Part shown: positions 7,693 to 16,861 of the stretch, piece after piece
Position numbering within the stretch: the stretch's first letter is position 1
Layout: each line of letters starts with the position of its first letter
NCBI RefSeq assembly: GCF_014489535.1
Contig: NZ_CP060783.1
Coordinates: 186,001-250,000 of the forward strand
Direction of reading: 5' to 3'
Source of the DNA: Diaphorobacter aerolatus
GTDB lineage: Bacteria; Pseudomonadota; Gammaproteobacteria; Burkholderiales; Burkholderiaceae_C
DNA: 64,000 nt
Made by a program: the position numbers and the translations under genes
Notes under the pieces: model-generated
The model's input: the letters and a program-made list of their open reading frames with translations, nothing else
The model's database searches: none
What the model was told of the DNA's origin: nothing

Positions 7693-8790
7693 CTAACGTC
7701 TGAGCACCAACCAGCCAAAGGCGGCGAGTGACAACAGCGAGTAGATCAGCCCCGGCGCGGCAGCGGTGAGCATCGGCGACCAGTTCTGCAGATTGCCCGC
7801 AAAGCCGAACACGTTGTTGAGCAGGAAGAAGCTGATCCCCGCCATTACGCCGCCGAAAACGTAACCCGCAATGCCGCCGGAACGGAAATGCAGATAGGCA
7901 AACGGCAGCGACAGCACCACCATCACGAGACAGCTCAGCGGGTAGAACACCTTACGCCAGAATTCGATGTCATAGCGCTGCGTGCTCTGGCCGTTGGCTT
8001 CGAGGTGGCGCGTGTACTGGAACAGCTCCAGCGTGGACATCTTGTCGGGCTTGAGCACGGCGGCGGACACCATGCTGGAAGTAATGCGGGTCTTCCACTG
8101 GAATTCGGGCAGTTGGGTGCGCTCGACCTTCATGTCCCCGGTATTGCTGCGCTGGAATTCGCTGCGGCGCACGTTCTCGAGCACCCAGCCGTCGCCTGCG
8201 GATGTGAAATGCCCACGCTCGGCCTGCGTGGTCGAGGCGGTGTAACCATCCGCATCGAACTCGAAAATACGCACGTTGCGCATCTCGCCCGCCGTGTCGA
8301 TGGCGCGCACGTTGACGGCAAAACTGTGGTCGCCTTGCCGTTCCTTGAGCCAGGCTCCGGTCACGCCGGTGGTGATCTGCCCCGCGCGGCGCGCCTTGAC
8401 GAGTTCGGCAGCCTTTTCGCTGACCGGTGCGACATAGTCGCCCATCACAAAGGTGAACGCGACGAAGGCGCCACCGAGCAGCAGCAGCGTGCTGAGCGCG
8501 CGCCACGGACCGAGTCCGCTGGTGCGCATGATGGTGAATTCCGACGTTTGCGCAAGACGCGCCATCACGAAGATCGTGCCGATCAGCACGCTGATCGGAA
8601 GCAGCTCATAGATATGCTGCGGCACGCGCAGCGTCACGTAGAGCAGTGCGTGCATCAACTGGTAGGTCTTGCCGATCCAGCGCAGTTCGTCGACCAGATC
8701 GAAGAAAAAAAACAGCGCGAGAAACGCCAGCGTGACAAAGCCCACACCGACGATGACCTCGCGATAGATGAAACGGCGAATGGTCTTCAT
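7693..8790 (-). CDS. lptG: Lipopolysaccharide export permease LptG
   Basis: LptG is one of the two inner-membrane permease subunits of the LptB2FGC ABC exporter that extracts LPS and feeds it to the Lpt bridge. The 365-residue protein begins MKTIRRFIYREVIVGVGFVT with the first helix, has two more N-terminal helices (to about residue 125), a periplasmic beta-jellyroll of about 150 residues (FEFDADGYTASTTQAERGHF), and three C-terminal helices ending LLSLAAFGWLVLRR. ATG 8790 overlaps the lptF stop (ATGA), showing translational coupling. The upstream in-frame extension to 8844 lies wholly inside lptF and is rejected. lptB and lptC are not in the window. Confidence 0.93.
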   Translation of the reverse strand: MKTIRRFIYREVIVGVGFVTLAFLALFFFFDLVDELRWIGKTYQLMHALLYVTLRVPQHIYELLPISVLIGTIFVMARLAQTSEFTIMRTSGLGPWRALSTLLLLGGAFVAFTFVMGDYVAPVSEKAAELVKARRAGQITTGVTGAWLKERQGDHSFAVNVRAIDTAGEMRNVRIFEFDADGYTASTTQAERGHFTSAGDGWVLENVRRSEFQRSNTGDMKVERTQLPEFQWKTRITSSMVSAAVLKPDKMSTLELFQYTRHLEANGQSTQRYDIEFWRKVFYPLSCLVMVVLSLPFAYLHFRSGGIAGYVFGGVMAGISFFLLNNVFGFAGNLQNWSPMLTAAAPGLIYSLLSLAAFGWLVLRR

Positions 8791-9896
8791 GCCGCGCTCC
8801 TTCTCGTCGCCTTGTCGCCCGACAGCAGCTTGCGGATCGACCATTGGTTGTGGCGCGCGGCCAGCAACAACAGGGCCAGCAGAAAGGTGCCGCCGTGCAG
8901 CAGGAACATGAAGGACACCATGCCCACGCGTTGTGCGGTGATCCAGCTCTGGCCCACCGTCATCAGGTTGTAGTAGACGACGAACGCAAACAGCGCAAAT
9001 GCCAGGCTGCTGCTGCGTCCCGCGCGCGGATTGACCACGGCGACCGCGAGGCCCAGCAACACGAAGTTCAGCGCGGCGAACGCAAGGCCGATGCGCCAGC
9101 CGAGTTCGCCTCGGAACGCGGGGATGGCGGAGCCCACCAGTTCGAGCGTGTCGCGCGTCTTGAGCGCGACGTCGTCGATGCCTCCGGCCTGCGCTTCACC
9201 GACGCGTGTCCCGTACTCGGCGAATTCGCTCACGCGCAGGCCCGGTTTGCCCAGCGGCATTTCAAGCCGCTGGCCGTTGAACAGCAGCGCCATGCGGTTG
9301 CCGCTCTGGGTTTCCAGGCGCGCGCTTTCCGCCGAGGTCACGGTTTCCTTGGTCGGCTCGTTGGTGGCGATGAAGACGTTGCTGGCCGTCGTGGCATCGG
9401 GCGAGTCGCGGTCGATGAAGAACACGCGCGAGCCGTTGGACGATTCCTGGAACTGGCCCGGCGCGATGCGATCCACGTCGCTGCGCTGCTCGTACTGCGA
9501 CTTGAGTTCCTGAATCTGCTGATTGGCCCAGGGCCAGACGATGAGCGAGAGCGCGGCAATCGCGAGCATCACCGGCCACGCGAAGCGCAGCAGCGGCGGC
9601 AGCAAACTCATGAGGCCCCGGCCGCTCGCAAACCAGATCACCATCTCGCTGTCGCGGTACATGCGCGAGAGAACGCCCACGATGGCGACAAACAGGCAAA
9701 GGCTCAGAATGGTGGGCAATTGGCCAAGGACGGTGTAGCCCATGACCAGCATGACGTCCTGCGGATTGACGCTGCCGCGCGAGGCTTGACCGAGGGTGCG
9801 GATCAGCATCATCGTCATGACGATGGTCACCAGCACCACGAGAGTCGCGCCAAAACTGCGTGCCAGCTCCTTGCGGATGGATGAATCGAATAACAT
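8787..9896 (-). CDS. lptF: Lipopolysaccharide export permease LptF
   Basis: LptF pairs with LptG in the LPS-extracting ABC exporter of the inner membrane. The 369-residue protein starts MLFDSSIRKELARSFGATLV, has three N-terminal helices, a periplasmic domain of about 150 residues (RIAPGQFQESSNGSRVFFID) and three C-terminal helices (FAALNFVLLGLAVAVVNPRA and later). I use ATG 9896; a GTG at 9914 in the same frame is possible but would leave only 5 bases to the divergent pepA start. The order lptF-lptG and divergence from pepA match the well-known arrangement of gammaproteobacteria and betaproteobacteria. The gap to pepA is only 23 bases, so each promoter must lie largely within the other gene's start. 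Confidence 0.93.
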   Translation of the reverse strand: MLFDSSIRKELARSFGATLVVLVTIVMTMMLIRTLGQASRGSVNPQDVMLVMGYTVLGQLPTILSLCLFVAIVGVLSRMYRDSEMVIWFASGRGLMSLLPPLLRFAWPVMLAIAALSLIVWPWANQQIQELKSQYEQRSDVDRIAPGQFQESSNGSRVFFIDRDSPDATTASNVFIATNEPTKETVTSAESARLETQSGNRMALLFNGQRLEMPLGKPGLRVSEFAEYGTRVGEAQAGGIDDVALKTRDTLELVGSAIPAFRGELGWRIGLAFAALNFVLLGLAVAVVNPRAGRSSSLAFALFAFVVYYNLMTVGQSWITAQRVGMVSFMFLLHGGTFLLALLLLAARHNQWSIRKLLSGDKATRRSAA

Positions 9897-9919
9897 TGTG
9901 TCGAAGGAAAACACCGATT

Positions 9920-11418
9920 ATGAACTTCGAACTGACCACTCTCTCGTTATCTGCCGCTTCCAGCCAGAAATGCGATGCCCTCATCGTGTTGGTCCCAGAA
10001 GGCGTGAAGCCGGGTAAGGATGCGGTTTCCGCGATCCTGGCACAGGCGCTCAAGTCCGGTGATCTGGAGCTCAAGGCCGGGAAAAACCTGCAGATGTATG
10101 CATCGCCACTGATCGCGGCGCGGCGAGTGATTCTGGCCGGAACCGGTGATGGTAGCGCGCGCGGCGTGCGTCAGGCGCTGGCAGGGGTCGCGAATGTCCT
10201 GAAATCCCCCAAGGTGAAAAAGGCCGTTGTGGTTTTTGCGGGCAAGTCCTCGGCCGATGCGGTGGCGGTGGCGGTGCAGTGCTGCGCCGACCTTGGTTAT
10301 GTCTACACCACGACCAAGACCAAGGCGGAACCGGTTGCGCTCGCCCGCCTGGTCGTGGGTGTGGAAGACGCGGGCAAGGTCAAGGCTTCGTTCGACATGG
10401 CCTGTGCCATCGCCAAGGGTGTGGAATTTGCCCGCGAATGGGCGAATCGCCCGGCCAACCACGCCACGCCCACGCTGCTGGCCAATGCGGCCAAGGGCCT
10501 GGTGACCACGGGCATCACCTGCAAGGTGCACGGTCCTGCCGAGGTCGCCCGGCTCGGAATGGGCGCGTTCATGGCGGTGTCGCAGGGCTCGGCCGAGCAA
10601 CTGCGCTTCATCGAACTGCGCTATAACGGCGCGGCCAAGTCGGAAGCACCGGTGGTACTGGTCGGCAAGGGCATCACGTTCGACACCGGTGGCATTTCGC
10701 TCAAGCCGGCGGCCGAGATGGACGAAATGAAGTTCGACATGGGCGGCGCGGCCAGCGTGCTCGGGTGTTCACGGCGCTTGCCGAGCTGCGTCCCGCGGTC
10801 AACGTGGTCGGGCTGATTCCTGCGTGCGAGAACATGCCCGATGGCAATGCGCTCAAGCCCGGTGACGTGGTGACCAGCATGAACGGCCAGACCATCGAAG
10901 TGCTGAACACCGACGCCGAGGGCCGTCTCGTGCTGTGTGACGCGATTACCTACGCCGCACGTTTCAAGCCACGCGCGCTGGTCGATATTGCCACCCTGAC
11001 CGGAGCCTGCGTGATCGCCCTGGGCAGCCAGCGCAGCGGCCTGTTCGCGTCCGATGATGCGCTCGCCGCCCAGTTGGAGGCCGCTGGCGATGCGGCCCAC
11101 GATCTGTGCTGGCGCATGCCGCTGGACGATGAATACGCCGAGGGCCTGCGCAGCAACTTTGCCGATGTGGCCAACGTGGCGGGTCGCGCGGGTGGCGCGA
11201 TCACGGCCGCCAAATTCCTGCAACGCTTCACCGGCAGTACGCCCTGGGCGCATCTGGACATCGCAGGTTCGGCGTGGAAGAGCGGGCCGTCCAAGGGCGC
11301 GACCGGCCGTCCCGTGGGACTTTTGATGCACTATCTGGCGGGCGACGCCGGAACTGCCAGGCCCGCGAGCAAGACCAAGGCCGTGCGCAAGTCGGCTGCG
11401 GTTCGCAAGACGGTCTGA
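9920..11418 (+). CDS. pepA: Leucyl aminopeptidase PepA (frameshifted)
   Basis: A cytoplasmic dizinc M17 leucine aminopeptidase that removes N-terminal residues from peptides; some PepA proteins also bind DNA as accessory factors. It starts at ATG 9920 after GAAGGAAAA. The catalytic half shows [16 protein letters not shown] (Lys and Asp metal ligands), [13 protein letters not shown] and, after the break, [14 protein letters not shown] (Asp, Glu and catalytic Arg). The frame breaks at GGG 10763-10765; one added G gives [16 protein letters not shown] and a 499-residue enzyme of normal length. The C-terminus ends in a Lys/Arg-rich tail ([15 protein letters not shown]), a lineage extension. It is followed by holC, a conserved pairing, with lptF divergent upstream. 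Confidence 0.93.
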
Positions 11419-11444
11419 GCTCCGCAGTATTCGTTCGAGACGCC

Positions 11445-11882
11445 ATGACCGAAGTCGCATTTCATTTCAACGCGCCAGACAAGCTGGCCTACGCCTGCCG
11501 CTTTGCCCGCAAGGCGCTCAAACACGGCGCGCGCGTGGTGGTGACGGGTGGCGCGGCTGAACTCCAGGCGCTCGACCGCATGATGTGGGCGCTGGGTCCA
11601 ACGGATTTCGTGGCTCACGCGCTGGCCGATGCAGACCCCGACGTGGTGGCAGCCTCGCCGGTACTCCTGGCCGTGCAGCCGCTTTCGGTGGCCATGCGTG
11701 ACGTGCTGCTCAACCTGGGCTCGCAGCTTCCTTCCGGCTTTGAACAGTTCGAGAAGGTGATCGAGGTGGTCAGCGCGAGCGATGAGCAGGATCGTCAATC
11801 GGCCCGCACGCGCTGGCGTCAGTACGCTGCACAAGGTTACGAGATCGTTCGCCACGATCTTGTTTTGAAAGAAAATGCCTGA
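11445..11882 (+). CDS. holC: DNA polymerase III chi subunit HolC
   Basis: A 145-residue homologue of HolC, the chi subunit of the clamp-loader complex that links DNA polymerase III to SSB. Recognisable segments are VAFHFNAPDKLAYACRFARK at the start, GARVVVTGGAAELQALDRMM, LDRMMWALGPTDFVAHALAD and PVLLAVQP. The family usually has about 140-150 residues. ATG 11445 lies 26 bases after the pepA stop, and pepA-holC is a widely conserved pair. The 3' end overlaps the next gene by 8 bases, so the two are probably translated together. Confidence 0.9.
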   Translation: MTEVAFHFNAPDKLAYACRFARKALKHGARVVVTGGAAELQALDRMMWALGPTDFVAHALADADPDVVAASPVLLAVQPLSVAMRDVLLNLGSQLPSGFEQFEKVIEVVSASDEQDRQSARTRWRQYAAQGYEIVRHDLVLKENA

Positions 11883-12438
11883 CATGGCATCTGCTTCTTC
11901 CACCACTCCACCCAAATTCGTTCCGACCCTGACCGAGGAGGTCGATTTGCCCGCAGACGCGCAGATGGCGGAGGCCCTGTTGGCCCCGGCGGAAGTGCCC
12001 GGCGGGTATGAACTGCCCGCCGGAGTTGACGATGACGACGAGCTGCCGCCGCCGTCCCCGGAGTCTGGCGAGACCCCGGAATCCGCGACGGTCCTGGAAT
12101 CGGATGATGCCGAAGTTCTCTCGCCAACGACGCAGATGACGCAGGAGCCCGGCGACGCGCGTGCTCCCTCCGTGCAGGCACCGTCATTGCCGCAAACCGT
12201 GATCACCGCGCAACCCGTTCCGTTGCCCGATGGTTACGAAGAGTATGTGGTGCATCGCGTCATGCAGCGCGTGGACGTGATGCTTGAACAGCGTTTGCGA
12301 GATGCCATCGCTCAGGTGATCCAGGAGCAGACGCGCTCCATCGTTCCTCGTTTGCGTGAAGAAGTGGAGTCGGTCGTGCGCCAGTCGGTGTATGAGGCGG
12401 TGGCTGACGAGCTGGCCTCGACTCAGGGGTCGAGGTAA
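11875..12438 (+). CDS. Acidic hypothetical protein coupled to holC (DUF2486-like)
   Basis: I do not know a function for this 187-residue protein. Residues 1-110 are low-complexity, rich in Pro, Glu, Asp and Ala (DDDDELPPPSPESGETPE) and likely disordered. Residues 122-182 form an amphipathic, coiled-coil-like region (HRVMQRVDVMLEQRLRDAIA, then RLREEVESVVRQSVYEAVAD). There is no signal peptide or membrane helix. The start ATG 11875 overlaps the holC stop; ATG 11884 is an alternative. Proteins of this shape following holC in Burkholderiales are catalogued as DUF2486 as far as I recall. Cotranscription with holC suggests a replication-linked role, but this is guesswork. Confidence 0.7.
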   Translation: MPDMASASSTTPPKFVPTLTEEVDLPADAQMAEALLAPAEVPGGYELPAGVDDDDELPPPSPESGETPESATVLESDDAEVLSPTTQMTQEPGDARAPSVQAPSLPQTVITAQPVPLPDGYEEYVVHRVMQRVDVMLEQRLRDAIAQVIQEQTRSIVPRLREEVESVVRQSVYEAVADELASTQGSR

Positions 12439-12793
12439 CGCGCAAGGTCCGGCGTTTGGCCTGAAATGAGGCGCCTTGCACCAGAAGGGATTTCCCGAAT
12501 GTGGTGCGCCGCGCACGGTTGGCGCGTAAAGAATCTGTGAATGGCAAACTATGTTCTCATTGCATAGGCGTTCGGTGCTGCGCCTGTCCCCGCACTTTAT
12601 TGCCGCGCAACCGCGCCAGCTAACGCTCCCGCTCGAACGAGGCCATATATGGCCTGCAAATTGCATCAATCGATTGTCCCGACATGTTCGGTCATGCAGA
12701 GATTCCCTAGTGTTTCAGAGTATGAATTGCGCTATGTTTCACCGCGTTGGGACAAAACCATATATCTCAGCGTTTTCTAATTTGGAGATTCGT
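12439..12793. other. 355-base gap before the branched-chain amino-acid binding protein
   Basis: No convincing gene. An open frame runs into the next gene from 12551 but has no protein-like character. The stretch must hold the promoter and leader of the binding-protein gene; a ribosome site (TTTGGAGA at 12781-12788) precedes ATG 12794. The short arms GCAAGG / CCTTGC at about 12443-12479 could form a weak hairpin after the holC-linked gene. Confidence 0.5.
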
Positions 12794-13921
12794 ATGCAAT
12801 TGAAGTTGAAGTTGACTATCGCTGCTGCAATTGCGGCAGTGGCCGGCATGGCATCCGCTCAAGAGGTGGTGAAGATCGGTCACGTGGGCCCCGTATCCGG
12901 GCCTCAGGGTCACTACGGCAAGGACAATGAAAATGGCGCGCGCATGGCCGTTGACGATCTGAACGCCAAGGGCGTGACCATCGGTGGCAAGAAGGTGAAG
13001 TTCGAGCTGATGGCCGAAGACGATGCTGCCGATCCGAAGCAGGGCACCGCCGCTGCGCAGAAGCTGTGCGACGCCAAGGTCGCCGGCGTGGTGGGCCACT
13101 TGAATTCGGGCGTCACGATTCCAGCCTCGAAGATCTACAACGACTGCGGCGTGCCAATGGTGACCGGCGCCGCGACCAACCCGAACCTGACCAAGCCGGG
13201 TTACGACACGACCTACCGCATCATCGCCAACGACAACGCGCTCGGTGCCGCACTCGCAGCCTACGCTGCGGACACGCTCAAGCTCAAGACCGTCGCCGTG
13301 ATTGATGACCGTACGGCCTACGGCCAGGGTCTCGCCAGCGTGTTCAAGAAAGTGGCTGCCGAAAAGGGCATCAAGGTTGTTGAAGAACAGTTCACGACCG
13401 ACAAGTCCACCGACTTCATGGCGATTCTGACTGCCATCAAGGCAAAGAATCCTGATGCCGTGTTCTACGGCGGCATGGACGCTCAGGCCGGCCCGATGCT
13501 GCGCCAGATGGCCCAGCTCGGTCTGACCAAGCAGAAGTACTTCGGCGGCGACGGTTTCTGCACCACCGAACTCGCCAAGCTGTCTGCCGGTGCGCCGACG
13601 CTTGCCAATGTCATCTGCGCCGTGGGCGGTGCTTCGCTCGAGAAGATGCCCGGCGGCAAGGACTGGAAGACTCGTTACGACGCCAAGTTCCCTGGCCAGT
13701 TCCAGGTCTACAGCCCGTACAAGTACGACGCCACGATGCTGCTCGCCGACGCCATGGTGCGCGCCGGTTCTTCGGATCCGAAGAAGTACATTCCCGAGCT
13801 CAAGAAGTCCAACTACCAGGGCGTGACCGCGAAGATCTCGTTCGAGCCCAATGGTGAGATGAAGAACCCGGCCGTGACGCTGTTCGCATACAAGAACGGC
13901 GACAAGGTGCCGCTGAACTGA
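12794..13921 (+). CDS. Branched-chain amino-acid ABC transporter substrate-binding protein (LivJ-type, orphan)
   Basis: A 375-residue type I periplasmic binding protein with a signal peptide (MQLKLKLTIAAAIAAVAGMA, cleaved after ASAQ) and mature start EVVKIGHVGPVSGPQGHYGK. The ligand-pocket region VVGHLNSGVTIPASKIYND is typical of Leu/Ile/Val binding proteins, as are VIDDRTAYGQGLASVFKK and FYGGMDAQAGPMLRQMA. ATG 12794 follows TTTGGAGA at 12781-12788. It stands alone with its own terminator, far from the livKHMGF operon at 21333-26308. It may deliver ligand to those permeases, as LivJ and LivK do in Escherichia coli, or serve a different ligand. The transport partner is inferred. Confidence 0.9.
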   Translation: MQLKLKLTIAAAIAAVAGMASAQEVVKIGHVGPVSGPQGHYGKDNENGARMAVDDLNAKGVTIGGKKVKFELMAEDDAADPKQGTAAAQKLCDAKVAGVVGHLNSGVTIPASKIYNDCGVPMVTGAATNPNLTKPGYDTTYRIIANDNALGAALAAYAADTLKLKTVAVIDDRTAYGQGLASVFKKVAAEKGIKVVEEQFTTDKSTDFMAILTAIKAKNPDAVFYGGMDAQAGPMLRQMAQLGLTKQKYFGGDGFCTTELAKLSAGAPTLANVICAVGGASLEKMPGGKDWKTRYDAKFPGQFQVYSPYKYDATMLLADAMVRAGSSDPKKYIPELKKSNYQGVTAKISFEPNGEMKNPAVTLFAYKNGDKVPLN

Positions 13922-13943
13922 GTTGCGTTCGGCAAGTGAAGCA

Positions 13944-13967
13944 GGGGCTCCTCGGAGCCCCTTTTTT
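13944..13967 (+). terminator. Intrinsic terminator of the LivJ-type gene
   Basis: GGGGCTC at 13944-13950 pairs with GAGCCCC at 13955-13961 around a 4-base loop and is followed by six T. It lies 22 bases after the stop of the binding-protein gene. Confidence 0.85.
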
Positions 13968-14011
13968 CTGCGTGTCTTGCGCGGCGGCATTCGCGCCGCT
14001 TAGACCAACCG

Positions 14012-15019
14012 TCAGCGCCGGACCTGCAGCGCGCCGGGATTCACGATGTTGGTGGGCGTGCCCTTGACGAAGTTGACCACGTTGTCAAACGCCGCGCCGA
14101 AATACAGCTCGTAGCTATCCTGCTCCACATAGCCTATGTGCGGCGTGCATACGCAGTTTTCGAGTCGGAGCAGCGCGTGTCCCTGCAGAATCGGCTCGCT
14201 CTCGAAAACGTCCACGGCGGCCATGCCGGGGCGGCCGCGGTTGAGCGCGGCGATCAACGCATCGGGCTCTATCAGTTCCGCACGCGAGGTGTTGACGATC
14301 AGCGCCGTGGGTTTCATCTGGCTCAGGTCTTCGAGCTTCACAATGCCGCGAGTCTCTTCGTTGAGCCGCAGATGCAGGGAAATCACATCGCATTGCGAGA
14401 AGAATTCCGCGCGCGTGGAGGCAACCTGGAAGCCGTCGCTCAAGGCCTGCGCACGCGAGGCCTCGCGACCCCAGACTCGCACATTCATGCCGAATGCCTT
14501 GGCGTAGCCTGCGACGATGCGGCCGATCTTGCCGTAGCCCCAGATGCCCAGCGTCTTGCCTCGCAGAACCATGCCGAGTCCGAAATTCGGCGGCATCGAT
14601 GCCGAGCGCATGCCCGATTGTTGCCAAGCACCATGCTTGAGGTTGGCGATGTATTGCGGCAGACGGCGCGTCGCGGCCATGATCAGCGCCCAAGTCAGTT
14701 CCGCCGGTGCCACCGGCGAGCCAACACCTTCGGCAATCGCGATGCCTTTTTCGGTGCACGCGGCAACGTCGATGTGCGAGCCGACCTTGCCGGTTTGAGC
14801 AATGAGCTTGAGGCGCGGTAGCTTTTCCACCAGTTGCTTGGAGATCTGGGTGCGCTCGCGGATCAGCACGATGATGTCGGCGTCCTTCAGGCGCACCGAC
14901 AATTGGCCGAGACCTTTGACCGTATTGGTGTAAACCTTGGCGGAATATCGTTCGAGCCGCTCGGCGCAATGGAGTTTGCGTACGGCGTCTTGATAGTCGT
15001 CCAGAATGACAATGTTCAT
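14012..15019 (-). CDS. D-2-hydroxyacid dehydrogenase family protein
   Basis: A 335-residue NAD-dependent dehydrogenase of the D-isomer-specific 2-hydroxyacid family (phosphoglycerate / glyoxylate / hydroxypyruvate dehydrogenases). The nucleotide-binding motif WGYGKIGRIVAGYAKAFG is at about residues 150-167. The catalytic Arg is in VNTSRAELIE, the Glu in FESEPILQGHALL and the catalytic His in TPHIGYVEQDSYE. ATG 15019 is the only good start; the upstream open frame is not protein-like. The His is followed by Gly-Tyr rather than the usual Gly-Gly/Ala, a common subfamily variant. The substrate is not predictable. It is divergent from the repeat-rich secreted protein and is not in an operon. Confidence 0.88.
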   Translation of the reverse strand: MNIVILDDYQDAVRKLHCAERLERYSAKVYTNTVKGLGQLSVRLKDADIIVLIRERTQISKQLVEKLPRLKLIAQTGKVGSHIDVAACTEKGIAIAEGVGSPVAPAELTWALIMAATRRLPQYIANLKHGAWQQSGMRSASMPPNFGLGMVLRGKTLGIWGYGKIGRIVAGYAKAFGMNVRVWGREASRAQALSDGFQVASTRAEFFSQCDVISLHLRLNEETRGIVKLEDLSQMKPTALIVNTSRAELIEPDALIAALNRGRPGMAAVDVFESEPILQGHALLRLENCVCTPHIGYVEQDSYELYFGAAFDNVVNFVKGTPTNIVNPGALQVRR

Positions 15020-15348
15020 GTTGTTTACTGCAACTGCGTGGTCGGCGGGGCTGACCTGAAAAATCAAACAATGCTGGGCAGCATGATAGGAGCGATGCGC
15101 GTGGCTGTCATTGTCGTTGATGACACTGCGCACGCGCCAGATGCTGCCAATCCCGATACAAGCATACACGCCGAAGCGCGCGCCTGTTGTTTGCCCGGTC
15201 AACGGTAGGCACTGGGTAGACGTTGAGCCAAGATGAATCGCTGCGCTCCGGTCAATACTGGTGCTTACAGCTTTTATTGAGTGATTCAGATCCAGCTTCC
15301 TAGCGGTGCTTACCATGGCGGCGCATTCAACAACACAAGGAATTGCCC
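15020..15348. other. Divergent 329-base region with a nested hairpin
   Basis: No gene is seen. The region separates the dehydrogenase (minus) from the secreted repeat protein (plus) and must carry both promoters. It contains a nested inverted repeat at 15097-15137: outer arms GCGCGTG / CACGCGC and inner arms TGTCA / TGACA. Its role is unknown; it could be a regulator site or a transcribed stem. Confidence 0.5.
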
Positions 15349-15903
15349 ATGACGGAACCCACAGACACTTCACGCATATGCTCCGAGAACACGCGCCGCG
15401 CCGTGCGTCAACGCGTGCGCGCGGGCGTCGCTGGCGTGTTGCTGGCAACGCTGGGCGTTGCTGCCAGCGCGCAGGTTTACCTCGGCGGCTCGGTCGGTGG
15501 GCAGATTGCTCCGGGTGTCTATGGACGCGTGGACCTCGGCGGCGCTCCGCCGCCGCCCGTCATTTATCAGCAGCCCGTGATCATCGCTCCGCCACGTGTC
15601 GTGGTGCCTGCCGAACCCGTCTATATGTATGTGCCGCCTGGCCATGCGAAACACTGGGGCAAGCATTGCGCCCGGTATGGCGCATGCGGTCAGAACGTCT
15701 ACTTTCTGAGAAACCCGCCACCGCAGTTTCACCGTGGCCCGCCGCCGCGCCATGCGCGTGATCGCGACGACCGTTGGGATCGCCGTGATCGGGACGACCG
15801 ATACGACAGGCACGATCACCGTGACTATCGCCGGGATCGCGACGACCGCGACGATTACCGCGGCAACGGCCATGGGCACGGCCGAGGTCACGGTCGTGAC
15901 TGA
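15349..15903 (+). CDS. Secreted protein with Arg/Asp-rich repeat tail
   Basis: A 184-residue protein I cannot assign to a characterised family. ATG 15349 follows ACAAGG with good spacing. A basic N-terminus leads to a hydrophobic signal segment (RAGVAGVLLATLGVAASAQV), so it is probably exported. The middle is Pro/Val-rich (PPPPVIYQQPVIIAPPRVV), with HAKHWGKHCARYGACGQNVY containing two cysteines, a pattern seen in small envelope proteins of Burkholderiales. The last 50 residues are nearly all Arg, Asp, Tyr and His (DRDDRWDRRDRDDRYDRHD) and end GHGHGRGHGRD, which could bind metal or nucleic acid. No operon partner is visible. Confidence 0.75.
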   Translation: MTEPTDTSRICSENTRRAVRQRVRAGVAGVLLATLGVAASAQVYLGGSVGGQIAPGVYGRVDLGGAPPPPVIYQQPVIIAPPRVVVPAEPVYMYVPPGHAKHWGKHCARYGACGQNVYFLRNPPPQFHRGPPPRHARDRDDRWDRRDRDDRYDRHDHRDYRRDRDDRDDYRGNGHGHGRGHGRD

Positions 15904-15998
15904 TTGAGCGTTGCCCGGCACGGCGGTCTGCAGATTTTCACGATCCTGGCTGCCCGATTCGCCCTTGCGCCTTGCACAAGGGTTTAAGCTCCGGGCCT

Positions 15999-16765
15999 AT
16001 GGCCCACGTCACGTTTTCCCCTCCTTACTCTCCCGCGGATCAGGTAGCGACCCAGTTGCGTGACCGCGGGTTTGCCGTCTTGCAGCCCAGCGACGTTGCC
16101 GACTGGATCGGTTGCGACATCAAGGAACTGCAAGCCCTGTCGGCCCGTTGGGCCGATCTGCCGCCGACGAGTTTCTGAAGGACGGTGGACGCTACCGCAG
16201 GCGGCGTCACTCGTGCTTTGTGGTGCAGGGCGAGCGCTATGAACAAGTGCCGCATCGCGCGCATTGGCAGCCCGTGGAATACAACGCATTGCATGGCGGC
16301 ATGCAGCGCTGGTTTGCTCCCATGCAGGAAGCCACGGTGGCGCACGCGGTGTGGCCGCAGATGATGCGCGCGCTCGCACAACTCGCACAGGATGCGATTG
16401 CGCGCGATGGCACGCTCAAACCCTGGTTCATCGAGGCGCACCAGTTCAGGATCGACACCTCGGACGGTATCGGACGCCCGACGCCCGAGGGCGCGCACCG
16501 TGATGGCGTGGATCTCGTGGCGGTGTTCCTGGTGGATCGTCAGGGTGTGAAGGGCGGCGAGACCCGCATCTTCGAGGCGACAGGTCCGAACGGGCAACGC
16601 TTCACATTGGCCGAGCCATGGTCGGTGATGCTGCTCGACGATGCCCGCATGATCCATGAGACTACGCCGATACAGCCATCGGGAGCGGTGGGCTGGCGTG
16701 ATACGCTGGTCGTCACCTGTCGCGCAGGTGAATTTCAGAATGCAGGGGGAACCGGGGCGGGTTGA
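15999..16765 (+). CDS. 2OG-Fe dioxygenase family protein (frameshifted)
   Basis: A 255-residue member of the 2OG-Fe dioxygenase family, which uses Fe2+ and 2-oxoglutarate to hydroxylate substrates, often free amino acids. The N-terminal part (MAHVTFSPPYSPADQVATQL) runs from ATG 15999; the frame breaks at CC 16161-16162 and resumes as ADEFLKDGGRYRRRRHSCFV. The iron site is visible as HRDGVDLVAVFLV (H-x-D) and the distal histidine MIHETTPI, with Arg/Lys in the 2-oxoglutarate region near the end. One added C restores a normal-length protein, so a sequencing error is likely. It stands alone upstream of the universal stress protein gene. The substrate is unknown. Confidence 0.82.
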
Positions 16766-16861
16766 TTTGAGTCAACAGCCTGGAGGGCGCAGAGTCCGAA
16801 ACTCATCAACCGCTTCGTTCTTTGGTTGGACGGTTCAGTTTTTTAGTGCAGGAGAGAATTC

